Notes under the pieces: generated by a model | Told to the model about the DNA's origin: nothing | Seen by the model: only the letters and a program-made list of their open reading frames with translations | The model's database searches: none | Program-made: the position numbers and the translations under genes | Origin: Cryptomeria japonica | Taxonomy: Eukaryota; Streptophyta; Pinopsida; Cupressales; Cupressaceae | Assembly: GCF_030272615.1 (NCBI RefSeq) | Contig: NC_081415.1 | Coordinates: 597,995,335-598,055,334, forward strand | Length of the DNA stretch: 60,000 bases | Direction: 5' to 3' | Shown: one piece after another, positions 11,244-22,872 of the stretch | How the letters are laid out: the number at the start of each line of letters is the position of its first letter | How positions within the stretch are numbered: position 1 is the first letter of the stretch

Positions 11244-11578
11244 TGTAGCGTCATAAAATTATGACCTTCCAATTTTCAACCACATTGGCAAAACGAATCC
11301 CTAAGCCTGATTGGAGATTCAAGACATACTCACACTACCTGAAGCTTGCATTTCCATGTACCTCACACTCCCTATTGCTACTTGTTGTTCTGAATTAGGG
11401 CAAGAGAGGGGCAAGGTGCCCCTGTCCTAGGAGAACAGGGGTGTGGTGCCCCTTTCCTTGCCCTATTTTGGGCCCCCTCTGCATTTATCCTTCATTGGGC
11501 TTTGCATTTGGAAAGTGGGAAAAGTTTCCCTATGTTGGCCTATGACAAAAAAATAGTTAATTAACCCTAATTGACGAG

Positions 11579-11585
11579 TATATAA
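11579..11585 (+). promoter_or_regulatory. TATA box in A's 5' LTR
   Basis: TATATAA in the context GAGTATATAAGACAC. The same box occurs at 38831-38837 in the 3' LTR and at 28880-28886 and 35475-35481 in B's LTRs, each just downstream of the GC-rich palindromes. Confidence 0.7.
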
Positions 11586-11785
11586 GACACATTTTCCGTT
11601 CCTATTTGCATAAGAGAAAGTAAGGTGAACAAACATTATTGTATTTCAAGCATTCGAGCAATCAAGAATTCAAGCATTCAAGTATCCTTTCAAGCATTGA
11701 GAATCTCAAGTCTCCTTTCAAGGCTAAGTGTTGCATTAAAGTTAAGGATTCAACCATTGAAGAGGAGATCTCTTTGACACCCTAT

Positions 11786-11790
11786 TCTAC
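11786..11790. repeat. Target-site duplication of element C (left copy)
   Basis: TCTAC, repeated at 24544-24548; the interrupted LTR of A rejoins across it. Confidence 0.92.
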
Positions 11791-12128
11791 TGTAGCATCA
11801 TAAATTGTACGCATTCGCTAGAGTGGTACAATTTCACACCTAGTTTAGCACCCGCCTTAGTGCATTTGACATTTTGCATTGCATTTCTCCTTTAGCACTT
11901 AATTAATCAAATTAATTAGGTCTAAGGTCCTATTTCATTGTCCTTTGCATCATAAAGTTGGGCCCTTTCGTTAAAGCGTGCCCTTTTCATTTTATTCCTC
12001 CAATACATCACTCAATCAAAAACCCTAATTAAGTCCTATTTCAAACTTGGGGGCTTGGTTTCGGGGTCAAAACATCTCAAAATCACTTATAACTTTAGGA
12101 TTCTCTCTAAAATCATCATATCCGACGG

Positions 12129-12210
12129 CCCTGAAAATTTGGTGAAAAGTTGTTGGGACCGTGGCACCCGGAGTGTACATGGTCCCGGACATTTTTCCTG
12201 AAATTTTAGG
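12129..12210 (+). repeat. Foldback module in C's 5' LTR
   Basis: An imperfect inverted repeat. The left arm runs from CCTGAAAATTT through GTTGGGACC and the right arm from GGTCCCGGAC to AAATTTTAGG, with about 20 bases between. The same module is at 23212-23292. Confidence 0.75.
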
Positions 12211-12928
12211 AGCACAATCCAATCATAAATAAAGCTTAACCCCAAGAAATTGGTGGGAAATTCAATCTCTAGGTCGGCCAAAAGATGAAATTACGATCTA
12301 GGGTTTCCTACATAAGAGCTCTCTTTCTTCATTTGAAGGGATCCGATTTTTGTTTTCAGGGACCTCATATGCAGCGAAAGAGAAGACCTTTGAAGACTTC
12401 AACAACATTCAACATCCCTCTATCAAGCATTCATCAATTTCATTCATCCATTTAGGGCTTGGAAGACATTGAAGAACAATAGGAGATTACCGACTGAAGA
12501 TTGGCTTGTACTCCTCCCTTGAGGGTTGGGTATGATTTTATGTTGTTTTCATGTCTTTGCATAAGCTTCAATATATCCTTTATTCATGCTTTAGATCACT
12601 TTGCATCTTGATTTAGAGCATTTACATTGTCATTTACAAGAAATTAGGGTTTACTTTCTAGGTTGCTCTAGTTTGCTTTCTTGCATTTTAGGACCTTGCA
12701 CACACACTAGGTCTGCACACACAATACATTTTACAAAACAACTTGGCTATTCGTGGAGGTGGAAATCACTGAAGTGGGGGTTTGACTAAGGCAAAACCCT
12801 ATATAGCTGCCCATACACCCTTTTCAGCTATCAGTGCAAGTTTCGGGACTCAGACGACGCCGTAGGATACAGATCCGGAGAGAACAGGTCGAGACCGCAC
12901 TCTGCATCAAATTGCAAAGCAGAAGACT

Positions 12929-13026
12929 GGGACAGGGGCGCTGGGCACCCTGGTCTTGCCAAGACAGGGGTGCTGGGCACCTTGGTCCCTAGGACAGAGG
13001 CACTGGGCGCCCTAGTCCTCCGGACA
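12929..13026 (+). repeat. GC-rich palindrome array in C's 5' LTR
   Basis: Three tandem units of the form GACAGGGGCGCTGGGCACC...GTC, each able to form a short hairpin. The counterpart is at 24013-24106. Confidence 0.65.
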
Positions 13027-13462
13027 GACAACATTTCCGATAGTTTTCGACAGTGTTCCAAAGTGCAAAACAACAGTTTTTAGTGCAGTTTCCAGGACAG
13101 AATCAGGATAGTGGCACCCGCGCCCCCGTCCCGAACATTTTCAGTCTGATTTTGACTCTGGGTACACATCTGCATTCTTATTTCATCCTTGTACTTACAG
13201 CTGTTCATTATTTAATCTCAATTCTGCAATCTTGTTATTAGTTCATGCTTGCATTTTGGGATTAGGGTTTGAACTTGCATCATTTGATCTTCCAATTTCA
13301 ACAAGGGAATAGAAATCCTAATAGATATCCCGTGGCTCTCTCTTTCACAAAAAGAAGTAGCCAATTGTGTGATATCTCTAGGCTCTTTCGTATTCCGTAA
13401 TGTGTGTCAAAAGGTAGGATTAGGGCATGTTAACCTAGTCTCGCTTTTTCCCCTACACATTT

Positions 13463-13477
13463 TGGTGAACCCGACGT
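13463..13477 (+). other. Primer binding site of C (putative)
   Basis: TGGTGAACCCGACGT begins three bases after the LTR. The same TGGTGAAC core follows the LTRs of A, B and D. I could not assign a tRNA from memory. Confidence 0.65.
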
Positions 13478-13635
13478 GAAACTATCATTTCTTCCTCTTG
13501 CATTGCATTTGTTAGATCTAGATCTAGATTTAGTGTGTTTCCATTTCATTTTCATTGAAAAAAAAAAAAAAAAATTGAAAAAAAAAAGTGTGTTTCGTTG
13601 CATTGTGTGTTTAAATTTTATGCAATCTTTTCAAA

Positions 13636-15855
13636 ATGTCAGATTTTTATTTGCGAAATGTTCATGCTTTCAATGATTATTATGAGTATAGCCAAGATGA
13701 ATTAGATGAAGCTTTAGATGAGTTTTTAAACCCTAAAGATGCCAAACCTTCATTTTACCAAAAACTCATAAACCTTGTTACTATGCCATTTAGGTGTGAT
13801 GAGAAAGATAAGTCGAATGATTCCTCTCAAGGATACATTCCTATCAACTCTTCCCCTGAATCTAGTAACATGGTTGTTTTCAATAATCCCCTCTATGAGG
13901 AGATGTCTCCTTTTGAATCAAAAGACAAACCTTTTAACCGATATGATCATGCTTTGTCGGATGATGCTCTTGATGACTTTGTGGCTTTATCGAAATCTTT
14001 AAACAAGAACAAGACTTCTAAATTGGTTAACATGATAAACTTGAATGAACATAATAAGCCTCTCTTTGAAGTCCAAGGTGCTTATCCTTCTCCCACCTTT
14101 CAAGTTCCTAAATCACCTCTCCTTACTGTCTAAGGAGGGTATGACCATGATTCCTTTCGTACTTCGAATAAACCAATTATCACCGTGCAAGGAAGAAAAC
14201 CTATAAGTCCTTATAGTTATGCCAAGCAAATAACTAGAGAGAGTTATCATGCGGTTGCCCATACTTATCACACCAGAAATAATAGGCAACCTAATCCTCC
14301 TCCTGTTATCCCTGTTTCTCTTCCTAATCCTCAACCAATTCTTCCACAAGCTCCTCGTATCTCGCAAGTTATGGGTAAGGAATATGATCTCATAGAACAA
14401 CTTAAAGCTACCCCTGCTAAGATATCCCTTTGGGATTTGATTCAAACTTCTTCCGCTCATCATGGAATGTTACAAGATGCCTTGAAAGATTTGAATGTTC
14501 CTCCACCGAATACATCTAGTAATATAGCATCTTTGGTTAACTCTGTGATGAATCCTAAAGCCCAAATTGTGTTTACCCAAGATGAGTTGCCTACTAGTGA
14601 AATTCAACAACAATATGATCCCTTGATGATTGTGGTTATCATGAAAGACACTACTATAAGACGAACACTAGTAGATAATGGCTCTGGCCTTAATGTATGT
14701 AGCATTAATCTATTGCATAAGATGAATGTGGATACATCTCTTATTGAGCTTGACTCTTGTCCCATTCGTGGCTTTGACAATGTGGCTAAGACTTCATTAG
14801 GTATCATCACCTTACCTCTCACAGTGGGACCTGTTACTTTGCCTACTCCTATCCATGTTATGTCAGGAAATTTAACATATAACTTTTTATTAGGGAGGCC
14901 TTGGATTCACAGCATGCAAGCTGTCCCCTCTACATTGCATAGACAAGTTAAATTCGTCTATAACAATAAGACATATACTTTGATAGGTGATACTAATTTT
15001 CAAGCTTGTCTACAAACATCTACTTCCAAAGGAGGTTCTTCTAAGCCATCCTCGTCTAGTGATGACTCTTTAAACAAGAAACCTATCGATGAATCCTGGC
15101 TCTCCGATGATCAAAATTCTTTGGATGAGTCTAGAGCTCCTGAAGAAGATTCTTCTCGACTTGAAACTACACATAAGAAGGATTTTGATCCTGAGAAGAT
15201 CCTCGAAGAAGATGATTGGGGATCTCTTGATTTCAATCCCACTTTCGTAGGTGAATATAAGGTTCCTTCTAGAGAGCTTAAAGTTGAAAAGAAGGAAGAA
15301 ACTAAAAATCAATCAACCTTACCTGAATCTATGAGTAATAATTTTGTGGCCACTTCTCAAACTTCTTCTCCTCACACCTCTAATTATGAAGAGTTTGATT
15401 CTTTGTCTTATGAAAAACCACCTTCTCTTCCTGAAATAGTTGATCGTTACAGTCGTGGTTTTCGCATTTTTGCTAAGCATGGGTATCATGGAAAAGGTTG
15501 TGGTGCTCATGAACAAGGGATAAGAGTTCCTCTAGAGACTAATTTTCACAATTATGCCTTTGGACTTGGCTGTAATCCCTGCAAACGCACTAAAGCTTCT
15601 AAAAGACCATGCATTAGTGTTAATGCTATCTCTACATCTCTATCAATACAACATCCTGAGTATATTGATGGGGATCCTTCGGGTGACTGTGCTTTGGATA
15701 TCTTCCCTACCGACGGTGCTTTAGCTGAGTTCTTGGGAGCCTATGACACTCTTCCTCGTTATCATCACAATAGGGGACTCCCTTATTGTTTGAACACCGA
15801 AGCCTATTTTGGAAAAGAGATTGATAATGATGAGATTGTGAAAGAATTCCCTTAG
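13636..15855 (+). pseudogene. Element C leader-protease ORF with G-patch, no capsid
   Basis: One frame from the first ATG to TAG at 15853, about 740 codons, with one TAA at 14131. The first 165 residues are acidic and unrecognised. A Pro-rich stretch and a KATPAKISLWDLIQ segment typical of the region just upstream of Tat proteases follow. The protease has VDNGSGLNVCS near residue 347 (DNGSG rather than the usual DTG/DSG) and LLGRPWIHSM. After it comes a G-patch-like segment (HGYHGKGCGAHEQGI...GLGCNP, about 15470-15580). No capsid (Retrotrans_gag) motif or CCHC knuckle is seen. The frame continues directly into RT. Confidence 0.82.
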
Positions 15856-15912
15856 TTAAAGGATACTCCTCAACAAAGTAATCTTCTCATAAGTGAAACC
15901 ACTGATGTTAAG

Positions 15913-17430
15913 ATGGACCCTTGCAATAAAGAGAAAGTTATTAAAATTGGGAAATGTTTGGATGAAGAGGAACAAAAACAATATGAAGATTTATTGCATG
16001 AATTCCCCGAGATCTTTGCTTGGACATACTCTGACATGCCTGGTATAGATCCTAAGATTGTTACTCATAATATTGTCTTAGTTCCTGATGCTAAGCCTGT
16101 GAAACAAAAGATTCGAAAAATGAATCCCAAGGTGGCTTTGCTTGTTAAGGCTGAGATTGAAAAATTATTGGAGGCTGGATTTATCCGCCCTATTGACTAT
16201 TCCCCATGGATTTCAAATATTGTCACTGTGGCTAAACCAGACAACAAAATAAGAATGTGTACCGACTTTCAGGATCTAAATAAGGCTTCTTTAAAAGATG
16301 ATTTTCCTCTCCCAAACATTGACATGATAATTGATTCTACGGCAGGACATGCCTTGTTATCCTTCATGGATGGTTTTTCAGGATACAATCAAATTTCATT
16401 AACCCTCAAGATCAATTCAAAACCACTTTCACCACTCCTTGGGGTACGTTTTGTTGGATAATGATGCCTTTTGGACTTAAAAATGCCGGTGCAACTTATC
16501 AACGAGCGATGACCCTTATCTTTCATGATTATATGCATAAGATTTTAGAGGATTATGTTGATGATATTTTAGCCAAATCCTTTCTTCGCATGGATCAAGT
16601 TAAAATCCTTCGTCAAATCTTTGAAAGAATTTGTAAATATCACATGCGCTTGAATCCCCGAAAAATGTGTTTTTGGTGTGGATAGTGGAAAACTATTAGG
16701 ATTCATAGTTTCGCATCGTGGGATTGAGGTGGACACTAAGAAAATAGATGCTATTGTCAACATGCCACCTCCTAGAAATGTGTCTCAACTTAAAAGCTTA
16801 CAAGGAAAGATTCAAGCCATTCATAGGTTCGTGTCTCAACTTGTGGATCGTACCTTTCCTTTTACTCAACTTCTTAAAAAGGATATCACTTTTCAATGGA
16901 ATGAAGATTGTCAGCAAGCATTTGAAGATTTAAAAGTGTATTTGGCTAGTCCTCCTATTCTTCAACTTGTTGAACCTTCTAAACCTTTCCTTCTGTATAC
17001 AGCTGCTTCCTCTCATGCTCTCGCAGCATTGTTGGCACAACATGATAAAGATGGTAAGGAATGTCCGGTTTATTACATAAGTCGTACCTTACTCGATTAT
17101 GAGACCCGATATTTTGCGATAGAAAGACAATGCTTGGCCTTGGTGTTTGCGACTCAGAAATTGAGACATTATCTTTTAAATTCAGAAGTCCACGTCATGG
17201 TAAAGTTTGACCCTTTGAAGCATCTTTTCTCTAAAACTGATTTATCAGGATGCCTAGCTAAGTGGGTTATGATGTTAACTGAATTTGACCTTAAATTTGT
17301 TTCACAAAAAGCAATTAAAGGACAAGCATTGACCGATCACTTAGTTGAGGCCCCTTCACCTTTCTCCTTCCCTAACCCTGAGTCATTTCCCGATGACTTC
17401 ATTCTTTCTATAGAGAAAGTTGAAACTTGA
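15913..17430 (+). pseudogene. Element C reverse transcriptase and first RNase H
   Basis: Polymerase that copies element RNA into cDNA. Landmarks are GFIRPIDYSPWISNIV, then MCTDFQDLNKAS, and the catalytic YVDDI at about 16553-16567. The RNase H region follows (LLYTAASSHALAALL, then YYISRTLLDYETRY); its usual first Asp is not evident. A frameshift near 16400 and another near 16677 in a T-run split it into three frames (1, 3, 1). An in-frame TGA at 17428 ends this block. A start at 15913 is nominal, because the frame is continuous with the upstream ORF apart from the TAG. Confidence 0.92.
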
Positions 17431-19182
17431 GAGTTATACTTTGATGGCTCTAAGTGTCGTACGGGATCAGGGGCAGGTGTTGTTCTGATTTCTCCTACAA
17501 GGAAATCTATTCCCTTATCCTATCGTCTAAATTTCCTGAGTACCAATAACATTGCTGAGTATGAGGCTCTTATAGCGGGAATAAAAGCGGCCTTGGCTCT
17601 GAACATAAAACACATACATATCTATGGAGATTCACAATTGATTATAAGACAAGTAACAGGAATATATCAAGCAAAACAAGACAAATTATTACAATATAAA
17701 GACCTTGCTATCTCTTTATTACAAAAATTTGATTCTTATACCATGGAACCGGTTCCTCGAAAAGATAATCGACATGCGGACGCAATGGCATGTGTGGCTT
17801 CTCTTGTATCTTTAGAGGACCCTGTGGTTTATCTTAAATTTGTTATTCACAACCTTATTTCTCTAGCTATTGTAGACAATTCTAGCTTGGTAACATGTTG
17901 TGACTTTGTAGATTCAGATGAATGGTTCTCGCATATCGTAAGATATTTGACTGATGGTACCTTTCCTGATTCCTCTAATAGGAACACTAGGGCTAGAATC
18001 CGCAAGTTGTCTGCTAGATATATCATTCTTTCTAATGTTCTTTACCGAAGGGGTTATGATGGCCTTCTCCTTCGCTGTCTTAACAAATTGGAAATCCCCA
18101 TTGCTCTTGAAGAGGCGCATTCAAGTGCCTGTGGGGGGCATTTTGGAGGCAAATCCTTGGTTCATAGATTGCTTCGTATGGGATACTATTGGCAAACTAT
18201 GCAGAAGGATTCCTTTTCATTTGTTAAAAAATGTCATCAATGTGAACAACACAATAATCTGATTCATGCTCCTGCCCAAGAACTTTGTTCTCAAGTAGCT
18301 TCTTGGCCTTTCTCCACATGGGGTTTGGATCTTATTGGTAAAATCTCTCCTTCTTCATCTCAAGGACACACCTTCATTATAACCGCAACAGATTACTTTA
18401 CGAAGTGGGTAGAAGCTATTCCCCTTCACTCAACCACTGCTGAAATGATTTGTCAATTTCTTCTAGAAAACATCATTTCTCGATTCGAGATACCTTCCAC
18501 TATAATCTCAGATAATGGGACATCATTTAAGAACAAGGACGTGAAGAAATTCCTCAAGAAGTATCATATCAAACATCGATTTTCTACACCATACTACCCT
18601 CAGTCAAATGGTCAAGCCGAGTCATCCAATAAAATAATTGAACAAATTCTTCGCAAAACTGTGAATAAGCATGGTAAGGATTGGAGTAACCAGCTAATCT
18701 ATGCTCTTTGGGCCTACCGAACGAGTGTATGAATTGCTACGGGAACTACTCCTTATAATCTTGTTTATGGTGCTGACGCTATTATGCCTTTAGAGTTAGA
18801 GATTCCATCACTTAGGGTTTCTCTCAAAGGTATAGTAGATGATGACTCTTATAGAGAACAACGACTTCAACAACTTGAGATGCTTGATGAACAACGTATA
18901 AACGCTCTTGAGCATATTCAAGCATATCACAAAACTCTACAACGAAGCTATAATGATAAGGTTATTCAACATTCCTTCTCAGTAGGTGACTTAGTCCTTT
19001 ATGAGAATCAGTGCAATGTGAATGCCTTAACGGCAGAAAAGGGAAAATTTAGTCCTAATTGGCTTGGACCATATATCGTTATTGAGGATTATGGATCAGG
19101 TGCTTACAAAATAGCGGATGTAGACGGTATGCCCCTTAAAGAACCTATCAATGCTATGCACTTGCGTAGATATTATGCTTAA
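17431..19182 (+). pseudogene. Element C archaeal-type RNase H and integrase
   Basis: The second RNase H carries all four acidic residues: ELYFDGS, NNIAEYEAL, IYGDSQL and DNRHADAMA. It is the hallmark of the Tat lineage. The integrase has an HHCC zinc domain (around 18117-18245, ending CHQC) and the DDE triad at GLDLIG (18325), SDNGTS (18508) and GQAESS (18619). The C-terminal fold has PNWLGPYIV and ends HLRRYYA*. One TGA at 18730 interrupts the frame; otherwise it is open from 17431 to 19182. Confidence 0.93.
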
Positions 19183-19782
19183 TTCTTCATTCCTTATTTA
19201 TCTTCTTTTCAGTTCTTCAACATTGGATAATATGTTAGTATCTCCTAATTAGAGCAAAATAGAATTAAATGTCATGGTGTTTAATCTATATTGCTTTGTT
19301 CTTGACAAGCGTATCTTCTTACTTCATAGTTTGTCTTGAATTCATTTATGTAAATTGTGAAAGATTTACATTCCATTATGCTAGCATATTATACAGTGTC
19401 TTTATGTGTTAAGTAGAATCGTATCATGTTGTGTTTAAGTTCAAAATTAAATCACATTAGTTATATGATTCTTAGACTTAATGCATATTTCTTCCCTATC
19501 ATCAATGTAGTACTTGATTAAATATTTAATTAAGTCACACATGTATCAATTTAATCATGGAGCATTGAGAAAACAATCACATGGAAATTAAATTCTGAAC
19601 ATACATGTACATTTACCAAATGTATTAGATTTAATCAAAACAAAATATACATTGTTTTAAGCATTAAAGATAACACATTTGAGACAAAAGAGAAGCATGT
19701 ATATATACATATATATATGTGGATCGTATATAAATATAGGTCACTGTACATCCCAAAATGTGACCTCTCCTACATCATAAAA
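19183..19782. other. C 3' region, AT-rich non-coding
   Basis: 600 bp between the pol stop and the 3' end of the antisense gene. It is AT-rich with an alternating TA/CA run (19694-19720). I see no coding signal or element boundary. Confidence 0.6.
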
Positions 19783-22318
19783 TCATCTCCTATCCCTAGG
19801 GCTAGTGGTTGGAGAGTGTCGACTGGACGCTCCCTCCTGATCTGGCCGTGAAGGTGGACCCATGGGTGTGTAGCGCGATACAGACCATGAGTGACTCCAA
19901 GAGGAACTCCTACGATCCCTATCCATAAGGATCACCCGATAGGTGGTAGCCTCGGCCTGAGCTGTTGCTAGATCTCGCCGCGCCCACTGAAGGTCCTCTG
20001 ATAAGACTCTCTCTCTCTCCCTCCATATGTCTACCTGTACTCGGAATGAGGAAAACAAGTCCTCATGCCGACCCGCGTTCCCTTGAGGCCTATAAGCAAT
20101 CTGTGAGGAACTGGGGATCTGTACTATCATGGAAATGTCTATCACTACCTGCTGAATCAGGGAATGCCACTCCTGCACATTAGCTGTGGTAGTAGAATAG
20201 ATTTTTTGTTAGTACCATTCTATATCATCAAAACATTAATCAATTAATATAAACTTACTATACCTAGATCTCCCTCATGCCAGTAGGGATCATGTTACGG
20301 TAGCATCTGTGACTGGGATCTACTAGGCTCCCCTCGCTCGACTAATCTATGCATGACGGGTGTAGGCTGGATGGTACTAGGAACAGGTCTCTGTATTGCC
20401 TCATGTTCCCCCTGTTGGGGAATAAGAGGAGGATCCAGAGCTATGGTATCGTCTCCTAAATGGTGGGGAGCTGCATCTGACTCCTCCTCATCATCTCTAT
20501 CCTCCTCCTCATCGTCCTCCTTGTCATCCTCCTCCTCATCCTCATCTGTGTCCTCCTCCTCCTCCTTGGCACTGGGTTGATCGCCTGTAGGTGGATCAGG
20601 ATCTCCCGCTTCCTCATGACCCTCTCCCTCCTCTGGCTCCTCTGACTTGGATCCCTTGTCCTCATCTCGGTCTCCATGTCTCCATGGGCCTGGATGGCCT
20701 GTCGGATGATCTGGTGGAAAGATAGGACCTGGATATGATCTCATAAACCATGAGACGTACCTGCGTTGTGCTCCAGGCTCTGTAGAGTAATCAGTGACTA
20801 CATCCTGATCAGATCCCTCTATATCTATCATCGGTCTCGCTACTGCTCTAGGTCTGGGAAGGACCCGTGAGTGTTGAGTATAGATGGGCACATTGGCTGG
20901 AACACACTGCTCTAGCCCAAACTGCCTCCGTACTCGATCGAAGTAGAATGGGACTATGATGTGTGAATATTGTCCCTGTAGTAGGCGATTCCTCTATAGG
21001 CAAGCTAACTGTCTCTCCATCCCATCCCATCTGTGCATCCGTAGGTAAGGTCTCCACACTGTCACCTTGGCTGTCAGTCTATCAAAAATCACTCTCCAAT
21101 ATAACAAATCTCCAAATCTCCACTCGCTGGTAAGTGGATAAGAAAACACCCTAGGTCGCTCGCTAGCCATACTCAGTGGAAAGCCAACGGGCCTGGTGCA
21201 TGTGAAGTGCTCTAAAATCCACACCTACAGAAGTGTGCACGTCATCAAACTGCAACCCTGTCCAAATACATACTCCTCAAGGTCGTGATAGAGATGTGCA
21301 AGCATACTCCGACCCAAAGCATACACTCTCCTATGTCTCTCCATCGCTCTGATGCACCATGTGAGACCCCCATGCATGTGTGTACCTCGCCCATTAGGGC
21401 AGACAGCTAGTGCTATGATGGTGATCATAAGGCGTCTCAGAAGGGGTACCTCCCCTGTAGGATGTAAGAGCCAGCTGACCATAATGCGACCTCTCGTCTC
21501 GCTCGGCATGACTCTCCCTATGCAATATACCTACTCTCTCTGATGATCCTCTGTTGACCGATTGGTCGCATATGTAATAGTCGCTCCTCTGATAGGAAGA
21601 CGAAGTATACGGTACACATCCTCGAGTGTAACCGTCAGCTCCCCTACTGGAAGATGAACTGTGCATGTGTCAGGATCCCATCGCTCCATCAATGCCATCA
21701 GCATCGTAGGATGGAACCGAATGACTGGCATGAGGATCACATACCATAATCCCACAATCGACAATGTGTCTCTCTCTGCCTGAGTCAGCCACGGAATTTG
21801 ATCTTGCAAACTGTGAAGAATATGTCCCGCTGTATGCTCTCTCATGTATGGGAGACCCTGCAACACAAAAACATAACCGTAATCAGTACTCGATCATCAA
21901 AATCGCTCATGCAAACTATCGAACATCATATGCCAACCCTGAAACTCCTCGCCAAGCCTTGATTGGGACCATGGCGCCCTGTCAGGGACCATGGCGCCCT
22001 GTCAGGGACCATGGTGCCCTGAAGGGACCATGGCACCCTGAAGGGACCATGGCGCCCCTATCCAGGACCATGGCACCCTGGGGGGACCAGGGCACCCCAG
22101 AGGGACCATGGCACCCTGGGTGGGCCCCGGGTCAGCCTTCAAGGCCCGCATACGATCACAGAAAAGTCAAAATGCAAAAAATCAAAAGTCAAACGTTCAT
22201 TCAACTCACCTCGTCCAGTGGCTCGTCGTCGATCACGGCCTGGTGCAGGATCTCAATCCTCGTGGGACGCTCCAGTCGTCGTGAAGGAATGATGATGGCT
22301 ATGTGGGCTCTGCTGCAA
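19783..22318 (-). pseudogene. Antisense plant mobile domain (PMD) gene carried by C
   Basis: Three exons on the - strand. Exon 1 is at least 22318-22210 and ends at a GTGAGT donor. Exon 2 is 21857-20264, between a TTGCAG acceptor and an AG/GTATAG donor. Exon 3 is 20183-19783, after CTACCACAG. Phases agree at both introns (352 and 80 bp). The PMD signature is MERWDPDTCTVHLPVGELTV followed by LEDVYRILRLPI near 21650-21750, with FYFDRVRRQFGLEQCVP near 20930. An Asp/Glu-rich tail and a coiled coil follow. In-frame stops lie at 21531, 21225, 20994 and 20295, so the copy is dead. PMD proteins are known both as host silencing/meristem factors and as retrotransposon passengers. The first exon may lie further upstream. 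Confidence 0.82.
21965..22121. repeat. Minisatellite, about 8 units of 18-22 bp, in intron 1 of the PMD gene
   Basis: Units follow GGGACCATGGCGCCCTGTCA and variants. Each contains CCATGG and GGCGCC-like palindromic cores. The same core occurs in the LTR palindrome of B (around 35325). Confidence 0.85.
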
Positions 22319-22855
22319 TGAACAGTATTCAAAAATCAACAAAGTGACAAATGCAAGTGTCACTTTCAAGGTATATACTTTCATTTCTTTATCTTTACTT
22401 TTGAAACCTTAATTTTCCTCTATCATTCATTTTATCATAACTTGGGTTTGGGAGATGCGATTTTCGAGCCGTTTGTTGCGTTGGAATCATATTTTCATTC
22501 CCCTACTCTCGGGATCTTCCAAAAAGTGCTTTGATGAAGCCTATTTAGTGAACATCCCTCATCAATACTCTCTTACACAATTTGTCGTAAGTAAACATGC
22601 TACCCTATTTCACCTCCCTAATAAGCAAGTCGAAACAGGGGGGGGCATATAGCTACTCATAGATTTCATCACTTTCCTTAGTAAGTATTAGGTGATTTTG
22701 TGATCTAACGTGTGTTTTGTAGGGTGCGGTTAATAACTGTGTACTGCAGATACCGTTGGGGGCTTCGTCCGACAACTTATGGATATATCCTTTTTCAAAT
22801 AATGTTTACTTTTCTGTACTTTAGCTTGCATATGCACGTAGTACTCATATGACCG
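22319..22855. other. C 3' untranslated region
   Basis: About 540 bp without a recognised gene, including a G-run (22637-22645). Confidence 0.5.
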
Positions 22856-22872
22856 CTAAAGTGCGGGCTAAA
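22856..22872 (+). promoter_or_regulatory. Polypurine tract of C
   Basis: CTAAAGTGCGGGCTAAA abuts the 3' LTR. It is nearly identical to the sequence at the same place in A (38433-38449) and B (35075-35091). Confidence 0.8.

Larger units (their letters stand above)
11244..11790 (+). repeat. 5' LTR of A, first part
   Basis: Begins TGTAGCGTCATAAAA and matches 38450-39040. It includes a GC-rich palindrome block (11399-11460) and a TATA box. It is broken at 11790 by C and resumes at 24549. Confidence 0.9.
11791..13459 (+). repeat. 5' LTR of element C
   Basis: 1669 bp, TGTAGCATC to CTACACA, matching 22873-24543 with scattered, mostly transition differences. It contains a foldback module (12129-12210) and a GC-rich palindrome array (12929-13026). 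A possible TATA box, TATATAG, is at about 12800. Confidence 0.95.

Noticed and set aside
13557-13589. Poly-A run after C's PBS as a processed-pseudogene or LINE tail
   Set aside because: It lies inside C between PBS and first ATG, with no LINE sequence or TSD beside it.
14131-15855. Programmed stop readthrough between protease and RT in C (TAA 14131, TAG 15853)
   Set aside because: G lacks a stop at the second position, and both fit C-to-T change of a Gln codon, so decay is the simpler reading.
20353-20580. Ser-rich + strand ORF
   Set aside because: It is the shadow of the Asp/Glu-rich tail of the antisense PMD gene.
21764-22321. 185-residue + strand ORF
   Set aside because: It spans the PMD intron and minisatellite antisense; the open frame comes from the repeat units.
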